In this document: piece by piece, positions 20,901 through 34,800 of the stretch | Layout: each line of letters begins with the position of its first letter | How positions within the stretch are numbered: position 1 is the stretch's first letter | Assembly: GCF_001640805.2 (NCBI RefSeq) | Contig: NC_066844.1 | Location: 10,916,863-10,980,862, forward strand | Direction: 5' to 3' | Length of the DNA: 64,000 nucleotides | Source of the DNA: Lates calcarifer | Taxonomy: Eukaryota > Chordata > Actinopteri > Centropomidae | Translations under genes and position numbers: made by a program | Notes under the pieces: model-generated | Database searches by the model: none | Seen by the model: only the letters and a program-made list of their open reading frames with translations | Told to the model about the DNA's origin: nothing

Positions 20901-23881
20901 GGGGGTGTTCATGCTGTGACTGATCCCGAAATTGAAGACAGGGTAGGTATAAATGTATATAATGTGGGTGGATACTATAGAAACATCAAACGCTGCATTG
21001 ACTATTAAGTATCTCATAGAAAGCAGAGGCTCTGTCTCCAGAACAGCTTCTGCATTGTCTGTCCTGCTGTCTGCATCCTGACAGCCTGTAGTTGTTTGAG
21101 AGATGAAAGAGGAGGAAACCTACTTCCCATGAAGCTTCAGTGGTGTTTACATCTGATGGTTGAGGAGGCCGTGAACAAAGAGGCGGGCGATAATTTGCTT
21201 TTCACTAAACCACTCTTTGGCCTGTTGAGCAGTATGTAAGGAAGCATTTTCTTGGAATCTCACACCTTATTTAATACCTTCATGCCATCTCATTTTTGCT
21301 AACGAAAAAAGAAAAAACAATTTTGCTGTATGTTCCAGGTTAATTTATTGCTTCTAACTAAAGCTCTTAATAAATATCTTTCCATGATGAACATACGCTA
21401 CAACAGGCTTGATGCCCTTTGGCTTCTTTGTATACGAAATTCATATGAATGTATTTGTATAGTTATATATTAATCATATACCTTATATTATGCTTCTATA
21501 ATTGTATTATAGTTCTATACAGCTGCCGGAGAAGGGCTAGCCTCCCTGCCAGCAAAGCCACTGTTCCTCTTCCTCTTAATACCTGCATTTCGGTACCAAC
21601 ACCAAAACATTTTCTTTTATACACTAAGAAACAAAGAAAGTTATCCCAAACATATGTAGCATAAGCAATGCATCAGTGTTTATTTTTACACGAGGCAGTT
21701 TACGGCTGACACTAATGATTATTTTTATCATAAATTAATCTTCTGATTATTTGTTGATTAGTGATGAATAGTTTTATCTATAAAATGCCATAAAAATGAA
21801 CAAAATCCCATGGTGAGGTCTCTGTATATATTGTTTTGTCCAACCAACAGTCCAAAACCGAGAGGTATTCAGATTACTATTATATCTGACATAGAAAACA
21901 TTAAACCTTCACCTTTGAGAAGTATTCAAAATTGTTACCCAGTAATCAGTTAACTAATTATTGTACAAGAATCTAAATAAAGTAGGCCTTAGCAATGCTG
22001 TCTAAAATTAACAGGACTGTTATGTAAATCAGGAAATATCCAATTAAGGAACACATAAACTAGGTATCCGACCAGACATTAAACATCAACTTCCGGTGGT
22101 AGTCGATGATACTTTATGCTATAAACACATTTTGGTCAACACAAAAAAAAGTCTGAAACCCAGCCCCAGAGATCACTATAGTGAGACTATTTATGGAAAC
22201 CTTGATTTCACTAAACTTGCAAACTGTTCCATAAGGGTAACTGAGACCTGATATTTTAAGCTTGGGTTGAATGATCAAAATAACTGTAGGCTATAGTCAT
22301 GATTTAACACATATAACCGAGACATTAAGTACAGATGCAATGAATGACATAGTACAGAGATGTTGTGGGGTTTTCCTCAGGAAACAGGTTAGCAATCAGA
22401 TGTGGTAAACTGATATCAAGACATCAATTTTCAGGGATTGCAGCAACTACATAAAGAATTACACCTCCCAAACCTACATGTATATTTATAATAATAAATG
22501 ACGAATAATAAATCAAATTATGTTTGCACCATTTTTCCATCCAGTGGATTTAGGTGGTATGTCAGACCAGGTCACCTTAATCTTTGGGCCATGTAGGAGA
22601 GGTACCCTCTGTGATTATCAGCTATCATAGCTCGACAAAGGCAAAAGTGTGGTTGTACTCATCAATTGCACTATGATATAAACTGTCATACTACAGCTTT
22701 AAGATTACTCGTTATGACCCAATCTATCCAACACCACCAGTGATCATCTGTGAAGGGCAGCCTCCCACATTGCAGATGTTCTGATGAGGCATCTGTGAAC
22801 CAGTGCACCTACTGTCCACGTGTGATTGCCACTATTGAAAAGCCCAGCAACTACACTTGTCCCGGTGATGTAAACAACAATACTTCTGTCAACCATGATC
22901 AAACTTTTATCGAGATATTATCATATCACTCATTGAGCTCACTCTCAATAATCCAATGCTAGTGGGGAAATAGGATTGTTTTTATGCAGTGACACAAATG
23001 AATATGTCAGCAAGAGTCCATTTCTTCTGCAAGACACACATTTGTATCTTTCAGGTGTTTCACTTTTAAAATCGCTTCTGTTATTGTAATTCACACCACA
23101 ACTACTAAGGTTTTCTAATACTGCCTTGAAGAACCACACAAGTTGTTGTTTACAAGTTGACACACACTGACATGGTTCCTTAAACAATAGTATGTGTTGC
23201 TGAGTTTTCATGTGGTATTTTCGCTATTTTTGTCCACGCCATGTTACAGACTGACTATGACTTGTGTTCTCCCCGTCAGTATCTGTCAACATGTGTGTGT
23301 GTGTGTGTGTTTGTGTATGTAAGCTTCTTATGAGGACGAGTAAATCTGCCCTGACTCATCCAGACCTGCTGGGTTGGAGACACACCCCCCACACACTCAA
23401 TCTGTCCCGGACTGTCATGTTAAAACCGATGATATCAGGGGAAACTAGGACAGTGTCAAAAACGCTACCATGGAAAAAAGATTACCAATGTATGTTATGT
23501 AACGTCTGACATTAACAGCAAACGTTATCTACGGAGCAGTGAGATAACGTCAGCTAGGTCAAATCAGTCACAGAACATGGATTATTCATACGATAGAAAC
23601 GTTTGGGTTGGAGTGACTGGTTTGTACTGTCAGATCAGGCACCTACACAAAGCAAAATAAAAGACCACTTGTTGATGGAAAATGTTAGTGTCGTTACCGT
23701 CACCACAGGCTAGCAGTGTTTTCCCGATTATTTAAAGTCGCATGGTGGACCTAAAATGACAGTCTTGTTTAATGTGTGCGCGAACAGTGACGGAGACAAA
23801 CAAATCAAAGCACTGATGTTAGTTAGCTAACTGTAAGTTAGCTGTTAGCTAGCATCACGTTAGCTCATCTGCTAACATTAC
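17940..23881 (-). other. elk4: elk4 intron 1 (5'UTR intron)
   Basis: About 5.9 kb between the acceptor before the ATG exon and the proposed untranslated exon at 23882. It includes a poly(A) run near 19857-19880 and a short (TG)n at 23291-23311. No coding exon was recognised on either strand. Confidence 0.5.
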
Positions 23882-24130
23882 CTCGCTCGTAGGGACCGCT
23901 GAATTTCCAAGTCGTCGAGTCACGTCCAAATATTCCCAAAACATTGCTGGAAACCTTTCTATACTACCATAGCTCGGGAAACAACTTTCAAATACAGTGC
24001 CAAGCAAATACCTGAACATAAAATGCATTAAACTGCCTTTGGTTTGTACTGACGATATATCCTTGGAACAGGAAATAATGCTGCATTCATTGTTCCTCGT
24101 AAATCTCTACTTTGAGGCTGTCGCGCCTCC
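23882..24130 (-). promoter_or_regulatory. elk4: Probable elk4 first (untranslated) exon and promoter
   Basis: On - strand a strong donor (GAGCGAG|GTAATG) lies at 23882. The sequence above it is richer in CpG than its surroundings (cctcgctcgtagggaccgctg, aagtcgtcgagtcacgtcc, tgtcgcgcctcc). That matches a 5'UTR exon spliced to the acceptor at 17940. The upper limit is arbitrary. No TATA box was seen. Confidence 0.4.
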
Positions 24131-25051
24131 AAGTGGGCTTGACCGGGGACACACACGGAATTTTGTGAGTTGGTAGCTGCTGTTTTTAAGGTAAAAACTA
24201 TGCAGGAAATAGGTTGCTTTGAGTTGCGATGCCAAGGTGTAAATACTTTTTAATCATGCATTTTAAGCATTTTTTATTACGATGTTTAAAAACTGTGATA
24301 GTTCAGAGAAAATAGAACATCTAAAATAAGATTCTCACAGAATATTGGAGGTTAAGCAATATCCTTAACCTCAACTGTTTCGCACGAATCAGTGTAAGAG
24401 ATAACTCCCATTGTAATGGTTGTGTGCGCTCGTCAAAATTCCGATGCTCCCGATAGCACAAAATGTGTCATTAAACTCACGCTGAGGTCACTTCCTCCCT
24501 TGCTTCTTTGACTGTTATGTTTACCATTGTGTAGTGATATCACTGCACGGTTCCTCCAGAAGAACACAAGTGTGTGATGTCTCTAACTTACACGACTCAC
24601 TGTTTATTTCTGCAGCGTGGACTCGTGTCACTATATCTCTCACACAAGTGTACAGTTTAGAAGTTTTAAGAAATCAATCGAAACTGACTTTTCAGTCTGA
24701 AGTAGGCTACAAACCACTAAGTGCTAAGAATTGTTGAAAATGGTCGAACTGGCCATCGGGTATGCTGGTACAATCCATGACGTTTATTCTGTCTGTCTCT
24801 TTACCTGCGCAGGAGAGCGTGCACGCGGTTCCAGTGGCCAGTCACAACCAAGTTTCAACCCCCACCGAAACGACCAGAGTCGGTTCAGTGCTGATTTCTT
24901 TGCCATTGCACCCCCGCTGTCAAATAATTTGATTTGGTGCCAGCAGGATAGAGCATCTCAATTTATTTTCAATATACACCGTACAAGCAGTGTAAATCTT
25001 GTTGGCACCTGTTGATAATTTAATTATGAAAATAATGCAAGGGAAGAGTCA

Positions 25052-25137
<86 letters not shown>
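25052..25137. repeat. (TG)n(TA)n microsatellite
   Basis: A compound dinucleotide tract: about 12 TG units followed by about 30 TA units. The TA part can form cruciform or slipped structures and is prone to length change. Confidence 0.98.
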
Positions 25138-25138
<1 letters not shown>

Positions 25139-25394
25139 CATTTCATGGAAATGGGTTATAAGCCACCAACACACATTAAGCATGCCTCCACTTTTTCTTT
25201 CATATGGTGGCTACTTCCTTTGTATTATATTTAAAACCTGAACTACTTCCCAGCTACAAAAAAGCCACTGTCTGTAATACAGCAAGTAAGTAAGATGCAT
25301 GAGTTATTTTGGATTTGTTTAACTTAAGTTGCATGACATACATAACTAAAACAGATTTTGATGACTGAGAAACAGCTATCAATTCATCTAAACA

Positions 25395-25910
25395 AGACCA
25401 CTGTAAAGCTCTGTTGGTTTACCTAGACAAACAGAAGGAAAGCTTGAGCTCATCCAAAACGCAGCAGCAGCATCCCCACTTATAGACATATTGCCTAATG
25501 TATTACTCTAGTAGTGAAATAATTTCTTTGGCTTCTAACATCACATAATCAACATCTAAATTCTACTGTTAGTTTACAAAGCACTGAATAGTTTTGCTCC
25601 TCATTACATTTCTGACAAGTCAGGCCTCTCAGGTCATCAAGTTTTCTGCTTTTCTATCTATACTTGAATGAATGCACTGAGCTGTACTGGGAAGTGGTGA
25701 GGTTACTTTCAGTCACTATGGTCTGACTCTCTGAAAGAAAACTGCCTGGTGATTTGATATCTGTCACAGCTGTGGTCACACTCAAATACAAACTGGAAAC
25801 TATTGTCTGCTATATAAATGAAGCGAAAACCTAATGCAAATTGATCACCATTGATCTCTTTTTGTTTTGTTTTGTTTTTCCCTTTTTCCTTCTCAGTTTT
25901 GAACATTTGA
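25395..25910 (+). mobile_element. Degenerate L2-like LINE, end of ORF2 and tail
   Basis: Translation in pieces gives LELIQNAAAA near 25447 and LVYKALNSFAPHYISD near 25570. These match the motifs that close the reverse-transcriptase ORF of fish L2/CR1-type LINEs (QLIQNAAAR.., LVYKALNGLAPxYISD). The frame is broken and sequence is missing between the motifs. The following segment with tctctgaaagaaaactgcc is consistent with the region downstream of that ORF. It is an old, dead copy. Confidence 0.65.
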
Positions 25911-26597
25911 TTTTTTATTGTATAGCAGTCCTTATAAGTTGTACAATAACAGACATGTTAGAATTGTGTTCAACATTATAAATGCCATTGCAGTGATTTC
26001 TTTAAAAGGCAGACTGTCATCTGCAACATAACATAACATCTTTCTCTACAGTAGAAACTGTATGCATGTTTTCAGATTAACCACCAAGTGGCAGCATGTC
26101 ACAGCAATGACACACTACCATCAACCAACTCAGCAGCACTTTTGGTTGCACTTAATGGCATCCAATCAGAGAATAGAATCAGTCCTAATATGATCCTGAC
26201 ATTCAGCCAAAACATATTAGGACTATTCAACTCTTAATGTGATGTAGTAAAAGACCATAGGGTTATTACTTATAAAGTGGTGATTGATTTCCTGAGGGAC
26301 TCATCACAGCATAGAGAGAAATCTACTCTAGATTTACATTTTCTCCAGGTTTATTGTGTGTTCATATTTTGTTGGAAGCCAGCACTTTACTATCTCTATT
26401 TAAGTATTTATGAATATACAGTATGTTATAATTAATAAAAGAGAATCTAAGGTAATAATATTTTTAATTGTTTATCAAAAATGACATAATTAGATTTTTT
26501 GTCCTCATCACACATAATAATTTTGGAGTGTTTTCTGACATTTTATAGAGAAAACACCAGATTAATTTAACTCAATTAATCAATAATGAAAACAATC

Positions 26598-27227
26598 ATT
26601 AAAAGTATAATATACAGGATTATTATTATTATATTACTATATTATTATCAGTTGCTATTTGTAAACACACCTTTCAAAGTTGGCCCCTCCTCCCTGGCTT
26701 AAGAGAGAGGGAGATCAGCAGTGGTCAAGTGAGCCAGAGAGTGGATGAATAGAGGGATCGGTGTTAGTGAGAACAAAGCAGTGAATCACAGAGATAAAGT
26801 TGTTTCAAGTTGGTTAAGTTCTAAAGTGTGAATAAACACACTCACGCCTCTACACAACCTTGTTGGAAGGTGTTGCACTACTGGATTTTGAATGAATGCA
26901 GCCAGCCTCATCCTCAGTCAGACAGACCCGCAGCTCTATATAAATCCATGACACCAACAGAGAGGGAAGAGAGAGACAGAGATAGGTGTAACATGGCCGC
27001 TATGTTTTACGCCCACCCTCACATCCTGCATGCTTTTATTTGCTGGGTGCTACACAGCTACTGCCCAAAGGTTGCAGCCCTGAAATGTCCCAAACACAGC
27101 AAAATAAGAGGAAAACAAGAAGAAAAGCAGAGGGCATGATCTCTGCAGATAAACACACAGAGGAATTGCTTTTGTAGGAGTCTATACATTGTTTTTTTAG
27201 GAAAAATCAGCATATTATACCTTTAAT
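26598..27227. mobile_element. MITE-like element with about 24-bp terminal inverted repeats
   Basis: The left end (ATTAAAAGTATAATATACAG) and the complement of the right end (ATTAAAGGTATAATATGCTG) match at 19 of 24 positions over 26598-26621 and 27204-27227. The interior holds a chance open frame of 103 codons that resembles no transposase I know. It is consistent with a non-autonomous DNA transposon. I did not find a clear target-site duplication. Confidence 0.6.
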
Positions 27228-27411
27228 TACAGCACGACATCAGACTCAGCAACAGTAGCATTTATCTGGGGTCATGTTTTTGGTAACCAAATGTAGGTCT
27301 AATATTCACTCTACTTTTAGCTCTTTCTTGGTCTTCACCAACTTCTGATAAAGTATCTGTCTCTGTAGTGGCTAAATGGTCCGCTGTGTGTTCACCGGCC
27401 AGTCTGCTGTT

Positions 27412-27560
27412 TGGTTGGTCATAGTGGATTTATCAGAGCTATTTTGCTAAGAAAAAAAATTGATGAGAACAGAACAGAACGTAAATGTAAATTAGCTGGT
27501 TGAAAAAGCATCAAGCTTAAGGATGCAGAAAGCCTCGTAGAACTGTGAGGAACTACACTA
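27412..27560. mobile_element. Dispersed repeat family B, copy 1
   Basis: It shares phrases such as tttatcagagctattttgct and ttgatgagaacag with copies at 28875-29175, 44570-44765 and 54238-54330. It is diverged and no ends were defined. Confidence 0.4.
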
Positions 27561-28495
27561 TGAGCAATTTCTTTCATCATTATTCCATTCTTACATCATT
27601 TTTCGATCCATCATCATATTGATTCATTCTCGAAATAAGTTGGTTATTAATTGTCAAAGTAATTGCTTTAAGCTATCCATTAAAGTAGAATAAAAACATT
27701 CCTGTCTGCTCTTTATCTTTAGAAGTGTTCTTGTCATATTGTACCTTTTTAAAGACAGTACAGTGCTCTGTCCTATAGTAACCTCTAGTCACAACTATTG
27801 GACAGCTACTCTTATTACAGTACAGCCTGTGGCCACATTTCATTTCTAAAAGGAAACCCCCTTCTTCTGCTTGTCCAGCTGGTCTGGCCTATTTTCTTCT
27901 CAGATGCCTGCCTCAGCTACAGTTTATGAGTCAAAACAGCATGACAGAAATGACATGAGCGGCTCTTTCAGACTGCATCATCCCAGATTAGAGACAGCAG
28001 AGCAGGAAAGGAGGCAACACAGATTTCTGCTTTGAAGCTGGTCCCAGTTTCCTCCGGGTGCTCCCTCCCAGCCAAACACAACTGGAAAACATCAACAGCC
28101 AGAAATTCCAACCTGATATGCATGGAGATAGCTTCCTCTCTGCTCTCTTGAATATTAAACTAAGAGATATTACACCATACTGCAGCAGTCAGATCAGTAT
28201 TTGAAAGCCTGCAGCATGTTTTCATCCAGAGACTTACTGGAGTGGCCTTGATGTGGTTATCCTGCCACCCACTCTGTGCTGTAATCGCTGCTGTCGTTCA
28301 GCGCTGCAGGAAATTCAGATTGGTGTCATTTCAGTTAGACAGTCACTGGGCAAATTAGTAGAGAGGCGGTGACTAGAGAGACAATGAAAGGAGAGCAGGC
28401 TGGTAAGTTTGTCGGCCATGACAACAAAGCCTGCCATTGTTTGAAGGTTCATATATGCTCTGTAAAAGGTTTGGTGATAAAAAGAGTGATTTTAT

Positions 28496-28496
28496 C

Positions 28497-28527
<31 letters not shown>
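28496..28527. repeat. (TATG)n tetranucleotide microsatellite
   Basis: About seven units of TATG, directly readable. Confidence 0.95.
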
Positions 28528-28529
<2 letters not shown>

Positions 28530-28874
28530 GTTTCTATATATAACAGTTTTGAGGGAGTATTTCCAATGCAAGTGTGCCAAACACCAAATAGCATAGAAAG
28601 TCAGCAACTAGCTAGAGAACACATGCAGCAAAAGACCACTTTCATCTCACAGAAGCTGGCAAACACCGAAACTAACAAGAGAGTTTGGACTGCTTGGATT
28701 TTTCTGGTCAGAGCCATGACTCCAAATAAATGTTAATATTTGCTCCATATCATCTGAATATTAATAGGCAACTGTTTGCTAACATGTTAGCCATATAAAC
28801 ATGCAATGTTCAGCATATGAAATTGTGCTCCAAAAGGTCTTTGATTTTATATTGGGAGGGTAGCATACACTTTT

Positions 28875-29175
28875 TCTCAGAGCTTTTTTGCTGAAAATAG
28901 CTGCTTGCTTAAGGCAGGAAAAAAGGTTGATGAGGGAAGTGACACTGAACCAAAATGGTAGAGTACCTGTACCTGAAACCAAAAACAATTAGCTAAGCGA
29001 TGGTTTTGGGTTGGATTTGTCATTTCAAATGATTACCAGTTTCCTGTTGCTGGAAATGAGTTTGACAACAGTGATGAGAGAACCAAAACAGTAAAGTTGC
29101 GTGCCTGAAAACCAAAACAAGCTCAAAAGATGCTAAAAGGTTCCGCAGAGCAGAGGGAACTGCAGAGCTGGGTGA
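28875..29175. mobile_element. Dispersed repeat family B, copy 2
   Basis: The longest copy in the window. It contains ttttttgctgaaaatagctg, gttgatgagggaagtgacac and tgaaccaaaatggtagagta, then a second similar block (aaccaaaacagtaaagttgc) about 140 bp on, ending near ttccgcagagcagaggga. The class is unknown. Confidence 0.45.
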
Positions 29176-29529
29176 TAATTGTCTGCAAGTTTCCTCAAAC
29201 AGTTCCTTTGACCTTACACCTTTTCATTTGATCCAGTCTTGATATAAAATTAATAATGTGTGCAACTTTAAGCCTAGTACTTCAGTAAATGCACTTTCCA
29301 CATTACTACACAAAATAATATTATTATAGTACTATGTAAAACGGTAGTGGGTATTAATAATTACACTATTACATTTCTGTTATTGTCAAATTTCTCATAC
29401 ATGCACAAGCCCAGATAAATATCTAACTTCATTACAAATGCTAATGTTACACTATCTGAATAACAGATCTTTTTAATAAGCAACATTCAAATAGCAACAA
29501 AGCAAAAGATTCAGCAATTTCATTTTTTT

Positions 29530-31849
29530 GTTTTTTATTATTGCAAATAGGAAAATAGCATTTCTGGTATTCAAAACAAAAAAAAAAAAAAAAAGAAAAA
29601 TACAGCCTGTTTTCAACCAGATACACAGGCAGGATTGGGAGAGAAATAGAGAGAGAGTTGGATGATGATTAGGGAATACAGGTCTGGATGTAGGTCAGTA
29701 GAAGCAGCCTGGGGAGGCTCAGACACAAAGACTGCACTGGTTCAGACAGATAAACACGTCTGCCCGTCTGTCTGCTTTGAATGGGTTTCTACTTTACTAA
29801 GCATTTTTTAAAGAATGAAATCTAGTGTATCCATAATGCTAAGACAAATAAATGTGTACGATTGCTATGTAAATGACTGTGCACTGCTACATGCAAAAGT
29901 GCTCTACTTTTTAGTTCATCCAAAAGCACCAATGTTTCTTGAGCTAAGTTAAGATTGCCAGTAGCTTACAATTTGTTGTAGCAAGTGTCTGCTGGTTCAA
30001 CAGAGACAATCCAGTTAATGTGAAGCTTTCTGTTATACAGTCTCTTCATGTGAAGCACTGGTAGGTTTACAAGCACCAAAGTGTTGAGATCAAAGAACAA
30101 ATGATAATAGTGACTGCATGACACAGTGCAGTTTAACCTTCCCTGGAAGATATGCTTTTTTTTGGCATTTTACAGGTCTGATACATTTTATGGAACTACC
30201 ATAAGAGCACAATGATTGTTTCTGACTTTCCACTAACACAAGTGCACTTGAGACCAGCAGATTCAGCTTAATAGTTTGTGAATGGGTAGAGTGGGACTCC
30301 TAATCCCAGACCATGATCAGTCTGACATTCCACAGATTGATCACACTACAATCAAACTCACATAACAGACCAAAAACCTTTCCAGAAACACGACTGAATA
30401 GCTTAATGCACTGATTGAAAACCCTCTGATAAAAAAAACAAAACAAACAAACATCTACATACAAAGGCTACAAGCTGTACACGTTATCTTTGTTTTTCAT
30501 GTTAAGTACATATTATATTGAGTATGCTAATACAGATGATTGGATAGATGTTAGCTGCCTTTCCAGCTGTTTAAACTATTAGCTTTTCTTGTTGCTATAA
30601 CCAACAGAAAAATGTTTACAGTAGCTGCTACTGTAAATAAGAAAGAGCAGTGTTTCACAGCACTTTTGAACCATTGAGCCAAAGTATAACATATAGGTCG
30701 AGTAGTTTTCTAGGCCACATAAATCGGCCCAATGATTTTCAAGAGAATTTCAGCTTATAAACTGTCACACACTGCAGGTGTCGTTTTCATGCTCTCACAG
30801 GGCCAGAACAGGGATTTCTGGTTTGGCAACCCCAGTTCTGAGTCACAGTTAAATAAGAGCAGTCATATGATAACAGTACAACAGTAGGATCAAGTGAGGT
30901 TTTGTGATATGGACAAAGGCATCAATAGAGATTTGGGCATACTGGGACTGAGAAAAGGCATATGGGTCAAAAAAGGGAGGATTATGGTTGGACGAATGCA
31001 ATAAAGGCCAGGTCTGAATGCATATAACATCAGAGGTTTAGGGACTTTGTCAGCTCAGCTGAACTGTGCACAAATCCACATTTAGTATGACTTAATCAAT
31101 GTCTCAGCATTTACTCTTAATATCAAGAGCCATACCATTCATTCAGAGTGAACAGTACCTCTGAACATCTAAGTACTTAGAGGACACTTCTGTTCCTTTA
31201 ATCAGAATTTCACCCCACACAGATGGCTGTCACGCTCTGCCATGTGAATTGAGTCCATCGCAAGTCTCATGATTAGAACACATGGCATAAATGTGATACT
31301 AAAGAATAAATCTTCACTTTAACAACATACAAGAACATTGGGGAGCTTTATCCATGTGGACCCTGGAGTTTGGCTTCAAGAATGGGGCCAATGCAAAAGA
31401 AGAAAGGAGATAATATAATTACAGACGCTACAATTATTGTTGCCACCCTACTCTCAACAGCACCTGGTAGCTTGGTAACAGGAGCAGTAGTGCAAGCAGC
31501 GGTTGCAAGATGGGCCTTTCAGTAAGACTGTCTCCTGTTGATGTTTTTTGTCTTATGTTTGTGTTTGTATGTGTAGGCCAGGAAATCCACTTTCAGCTGA
31601 TTTTTCCTGAGGTGGCTGTTAGCTTAGTATAGGATGAGCTGCTCAGAAGGAACAGTATAAAGTAAACAGCAGAGAGGAGAGGAAATAAGGAAATGATGAG
31701 GGTGAAACCGCAGCCAGTCCTCAAGATTTTTTCTGAAAGTTCTGCTTCTGAAGCACCAAAAGTCCTGAGGGAGACCCGGACCCCACCCTGGTCAAAGCCA
31801 GCCCAGACTGATAGGGTGGAAGGGTGCAAGGCAGGTTTTAGGCCAGGTA
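29530..31849 (-). other. Probable 3'UTR of the KLF15-like gene
   Basis: It follows the KLF15-like stop. The only supporting sign is a - strand AATAAA at 29534-29539. An A-rich tract at 29579-29595 lies nearby. No coding exon was recognised. The 3' end is a guess. Confidence 0.3.
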
Positions 31850-34800
31850 TCACACAGTGGCTCTGATAATCCTGCTGGGCCTGGAGCTGCGGTGGACCTT
31901 TGTGTGTTTGGATAAATGGTCACTGCGGAGCAAACTTCTTTTCACACAGCGAGCACTCGTATGGCTTGATGCCAGAGTGAGAGCGACGGTGACGAGACAG
32001 TTCATCGGATCGGGAGAACCTGGCGACACAAGAACAGATGGGTGGTGTAAGGAACACAGTTAGAAAAGGAATTAAAAGGATGCTTTATCAGACTGGCCCA
32101 CTAGCTAATTTATCCATTAAGTGATAAGAACACATGCACCAAATTTGTCATAGCAAGGAGCTCTAGGCCCACAGAAAGACTGCTGCTCTGGGGCCCTGAC
32201 TTTTTGCAGACCCTATGAATCACCATGTTTTACCCTACTAGCCAGTGTAGCTATCAGACATCAAATCCATTATGATGACTCATTAGTGCCTGACTGTATT
32301 TACTCATTTACATTGTAAAACTACTGAAGGTTTGTGTGTCAGTAAATGTTGGGAGTGATTTCAAATACAATGTATGTTGAATGACAGTAGGCTGTAGAGA
32401 ACTGCATCCATATTAAACCCCAGTGAGTATAATGTTGAATTCCTTTCATTCAACATTATACTTAGAGAAGTTTAACTGCTTTATACTTTGGTAAGCAATG
32501 GTGTATCGTGTGCGGCTAAATTAGGCAGTTTTTCGTTGCGGATTGGTGCAATGTACATTTAATGTACAAATGACAGGACTGAACTGGTAGGAACATTCTC
32601 TGTTAACATTAGAAGAGAAGGAGATGAGTAAGGGCAGACTGTAAATGAATACATAACTGATCAGGTAAAACAGTTCCAATATGTTGTTATGTTAAAAATA
32701 AAATCTTTTAAAATGTATAAATCAAGTACTAGTTTTTAATCACTATTCCTCCTGTTTATGTTGGTTAATGTTATCTGATGGGTATGTTGGCCCTGAGAAA
32801 ATCTTTTGAAACTCTGGTATAGTCATGTATTTATTCTTAGGTGAATTTTATTCTGAAATTATTACTCAATCCAGTCAACTAGTTGATCAACAGATTGGAA
32901 CAAAAATTTTGACAACTCATTAAACATTTAAGTTTATCAATATAAACATTTTCATGTTAGTTGATATTAATAATTATCACGACAAATGTCAAATCATTAT
33001 TTCTTTCACGTTTAAAGGATGGTTTCTGCTCCTGAGTGAAAGTTAAAGAAACAAGATGGTTAACTGTGTAGTACTGAGTATTGCATAAGAACAGTGTGCA
33101 GCGGCAATGTACAGTGTGCACACTATACACAGGCTCAGATTTTTTTTTTTTAAACTGAGACACAAAACAGATATTTTACTGAGCAGAAGACGGAAGCTGC
33201 TGGAATACCACTGCCTTGTCTGTTCCCGAAAATATAGGACTTTTCAGTTGTCAACATATTTTATAGGTCACACAATATTGGACTATTGATTTGGTGTATT
33301 TTCCACCAGACATTTAGCCTTGCAATATTTTCATCACTATACACAATACTGGCTACAAACTGGCATATGCTGGCTAACATAAACACTGCCACCAACGCAG
33401 AGGGAACTGACAAAAAAATGCAGGTTTGTCTAGCAAAAAGATTTAACCTTTGATGCAACTCAATGTCATATCATTCAGCAAGGCACTAAGTTGGACAAAC
33501 AAGTATGTGTACCATCCTGTTAGATTACTATTGTTGGGGCCGAGGATAAGATGATGTGCTGTGATAACTATTTTTAGAGTTGTAAAATCCTCCCTCATTG
33601 TATTATAAACCACTGTGCAGTATCTTGGTGTCTGATAAGCATTCCAACTTATGGATCTGTTACTCAGACTCTTCCCAAAAACTCTTCCATTAATCTCTGT
33701 TTCAAATGTAGTATTTACTGTTAAACCTGGTGCAGTTCACGTTATGTCACATACCTCCAGCCACACTCAGGCCAGCTACACGTGTAGGGCTTCTCTCCGG
33801 TATGCCGGCGGAAGTGAGCTTTCAGGTGGCTGCTTTTGGTGTACATCTTCCCACAGCCGGGGTGGGAGCACTTATGGACCCTCTCTGTGGGTGGCACTCT
33901 GGTCATACGGGGGGCCATGGCCTTCAACAGACCGTTGCCCTGGGCCCCGACCCCTGTCACGCCCGTAATCTCTACAGTCCTCATTGTGATGGGCAGAGGG
34001 GCAATCTTCACGTACTTCTGGTCAGCTGACTTAGTATCTCCACTGTTTAGTGATAAAAAGGTGGTGGGGCTGGAGGGCACCTGGGGGGCCAGCAGGGTAA
34101 GATTTTGTCCTGTAGTACCCTGGAGACCCATGACGAGATGAGTGAGCCAAATGCCATTTTGGGCCCCAGGAGGAGAGCCTGCTGGAGTCTGAGGCTGGGC
34201 CAGAGGTAAAGGCTGGAGCTGGAGAACCAGCGGAGCACCCAGGAGCACTGGGGGGGTTAAGGTGGATGCTGAGGGAGTTTCTTGGGCTGAAGGGGAAGGG
34301 TCAGCTGGGCTGGGGCTGTTTTGCTCATTCTGAGGGGTGTTTGGGTTGGAAGTGCTATGGGAGGTACTAGTCCCTGGATCACTGCAAGTCTCTGAGGAGG
34401 AGGTTGGGGGAGCACTGGAGGATGGAGATTCACTGGAGCTGCATGGTAGAGGAGAGGCCTCTTCTTTAGGGGCCATTAGCCCCTCTTTGACCAGTTCCAT
34501 CTTTTCCATCAAGAACTCCTCTATGTCCTCCAGGGTTGGGGAAAATGGGGAGGAGGGATGGAAAGGGAATTCTGGCAGCTTAGGCTCCTGACTCACAGGT
34601 TCCCCTTCCCCTGCTGCTCCCAGAAAAATATGCAGACGTGCCCCATCATCTTCATCTTCTTCCTCCTCATCTTCCTCCTCTCCGGGGCTGGAGCTGCGCA
34701 TAGCTCCCAAGTCCCCTGCCTCGGGACTGTTGCAGGAAGTTAAACTACCCCGCTCGCTGCAGGCTCCGTCTCCAGGACCGAGGGAGAACAGGCTACTGCT

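Noticed and set aside
25052..25241. 80-codon frame with an (IY)n stretch
   Set aside because: It is a translation of the TG/TA microsatellite.
26828..27139. 103-codon + strand open frame
   Set aside because: It lies within the MITE-like element and shows no transposase or other recognisable motif.
33836..34591. Several + strand open frames of 84-105 codons opposite the KLF15-like exon
   Set aside because: They are shadows of the long, GC-rich coding exon on - strand.
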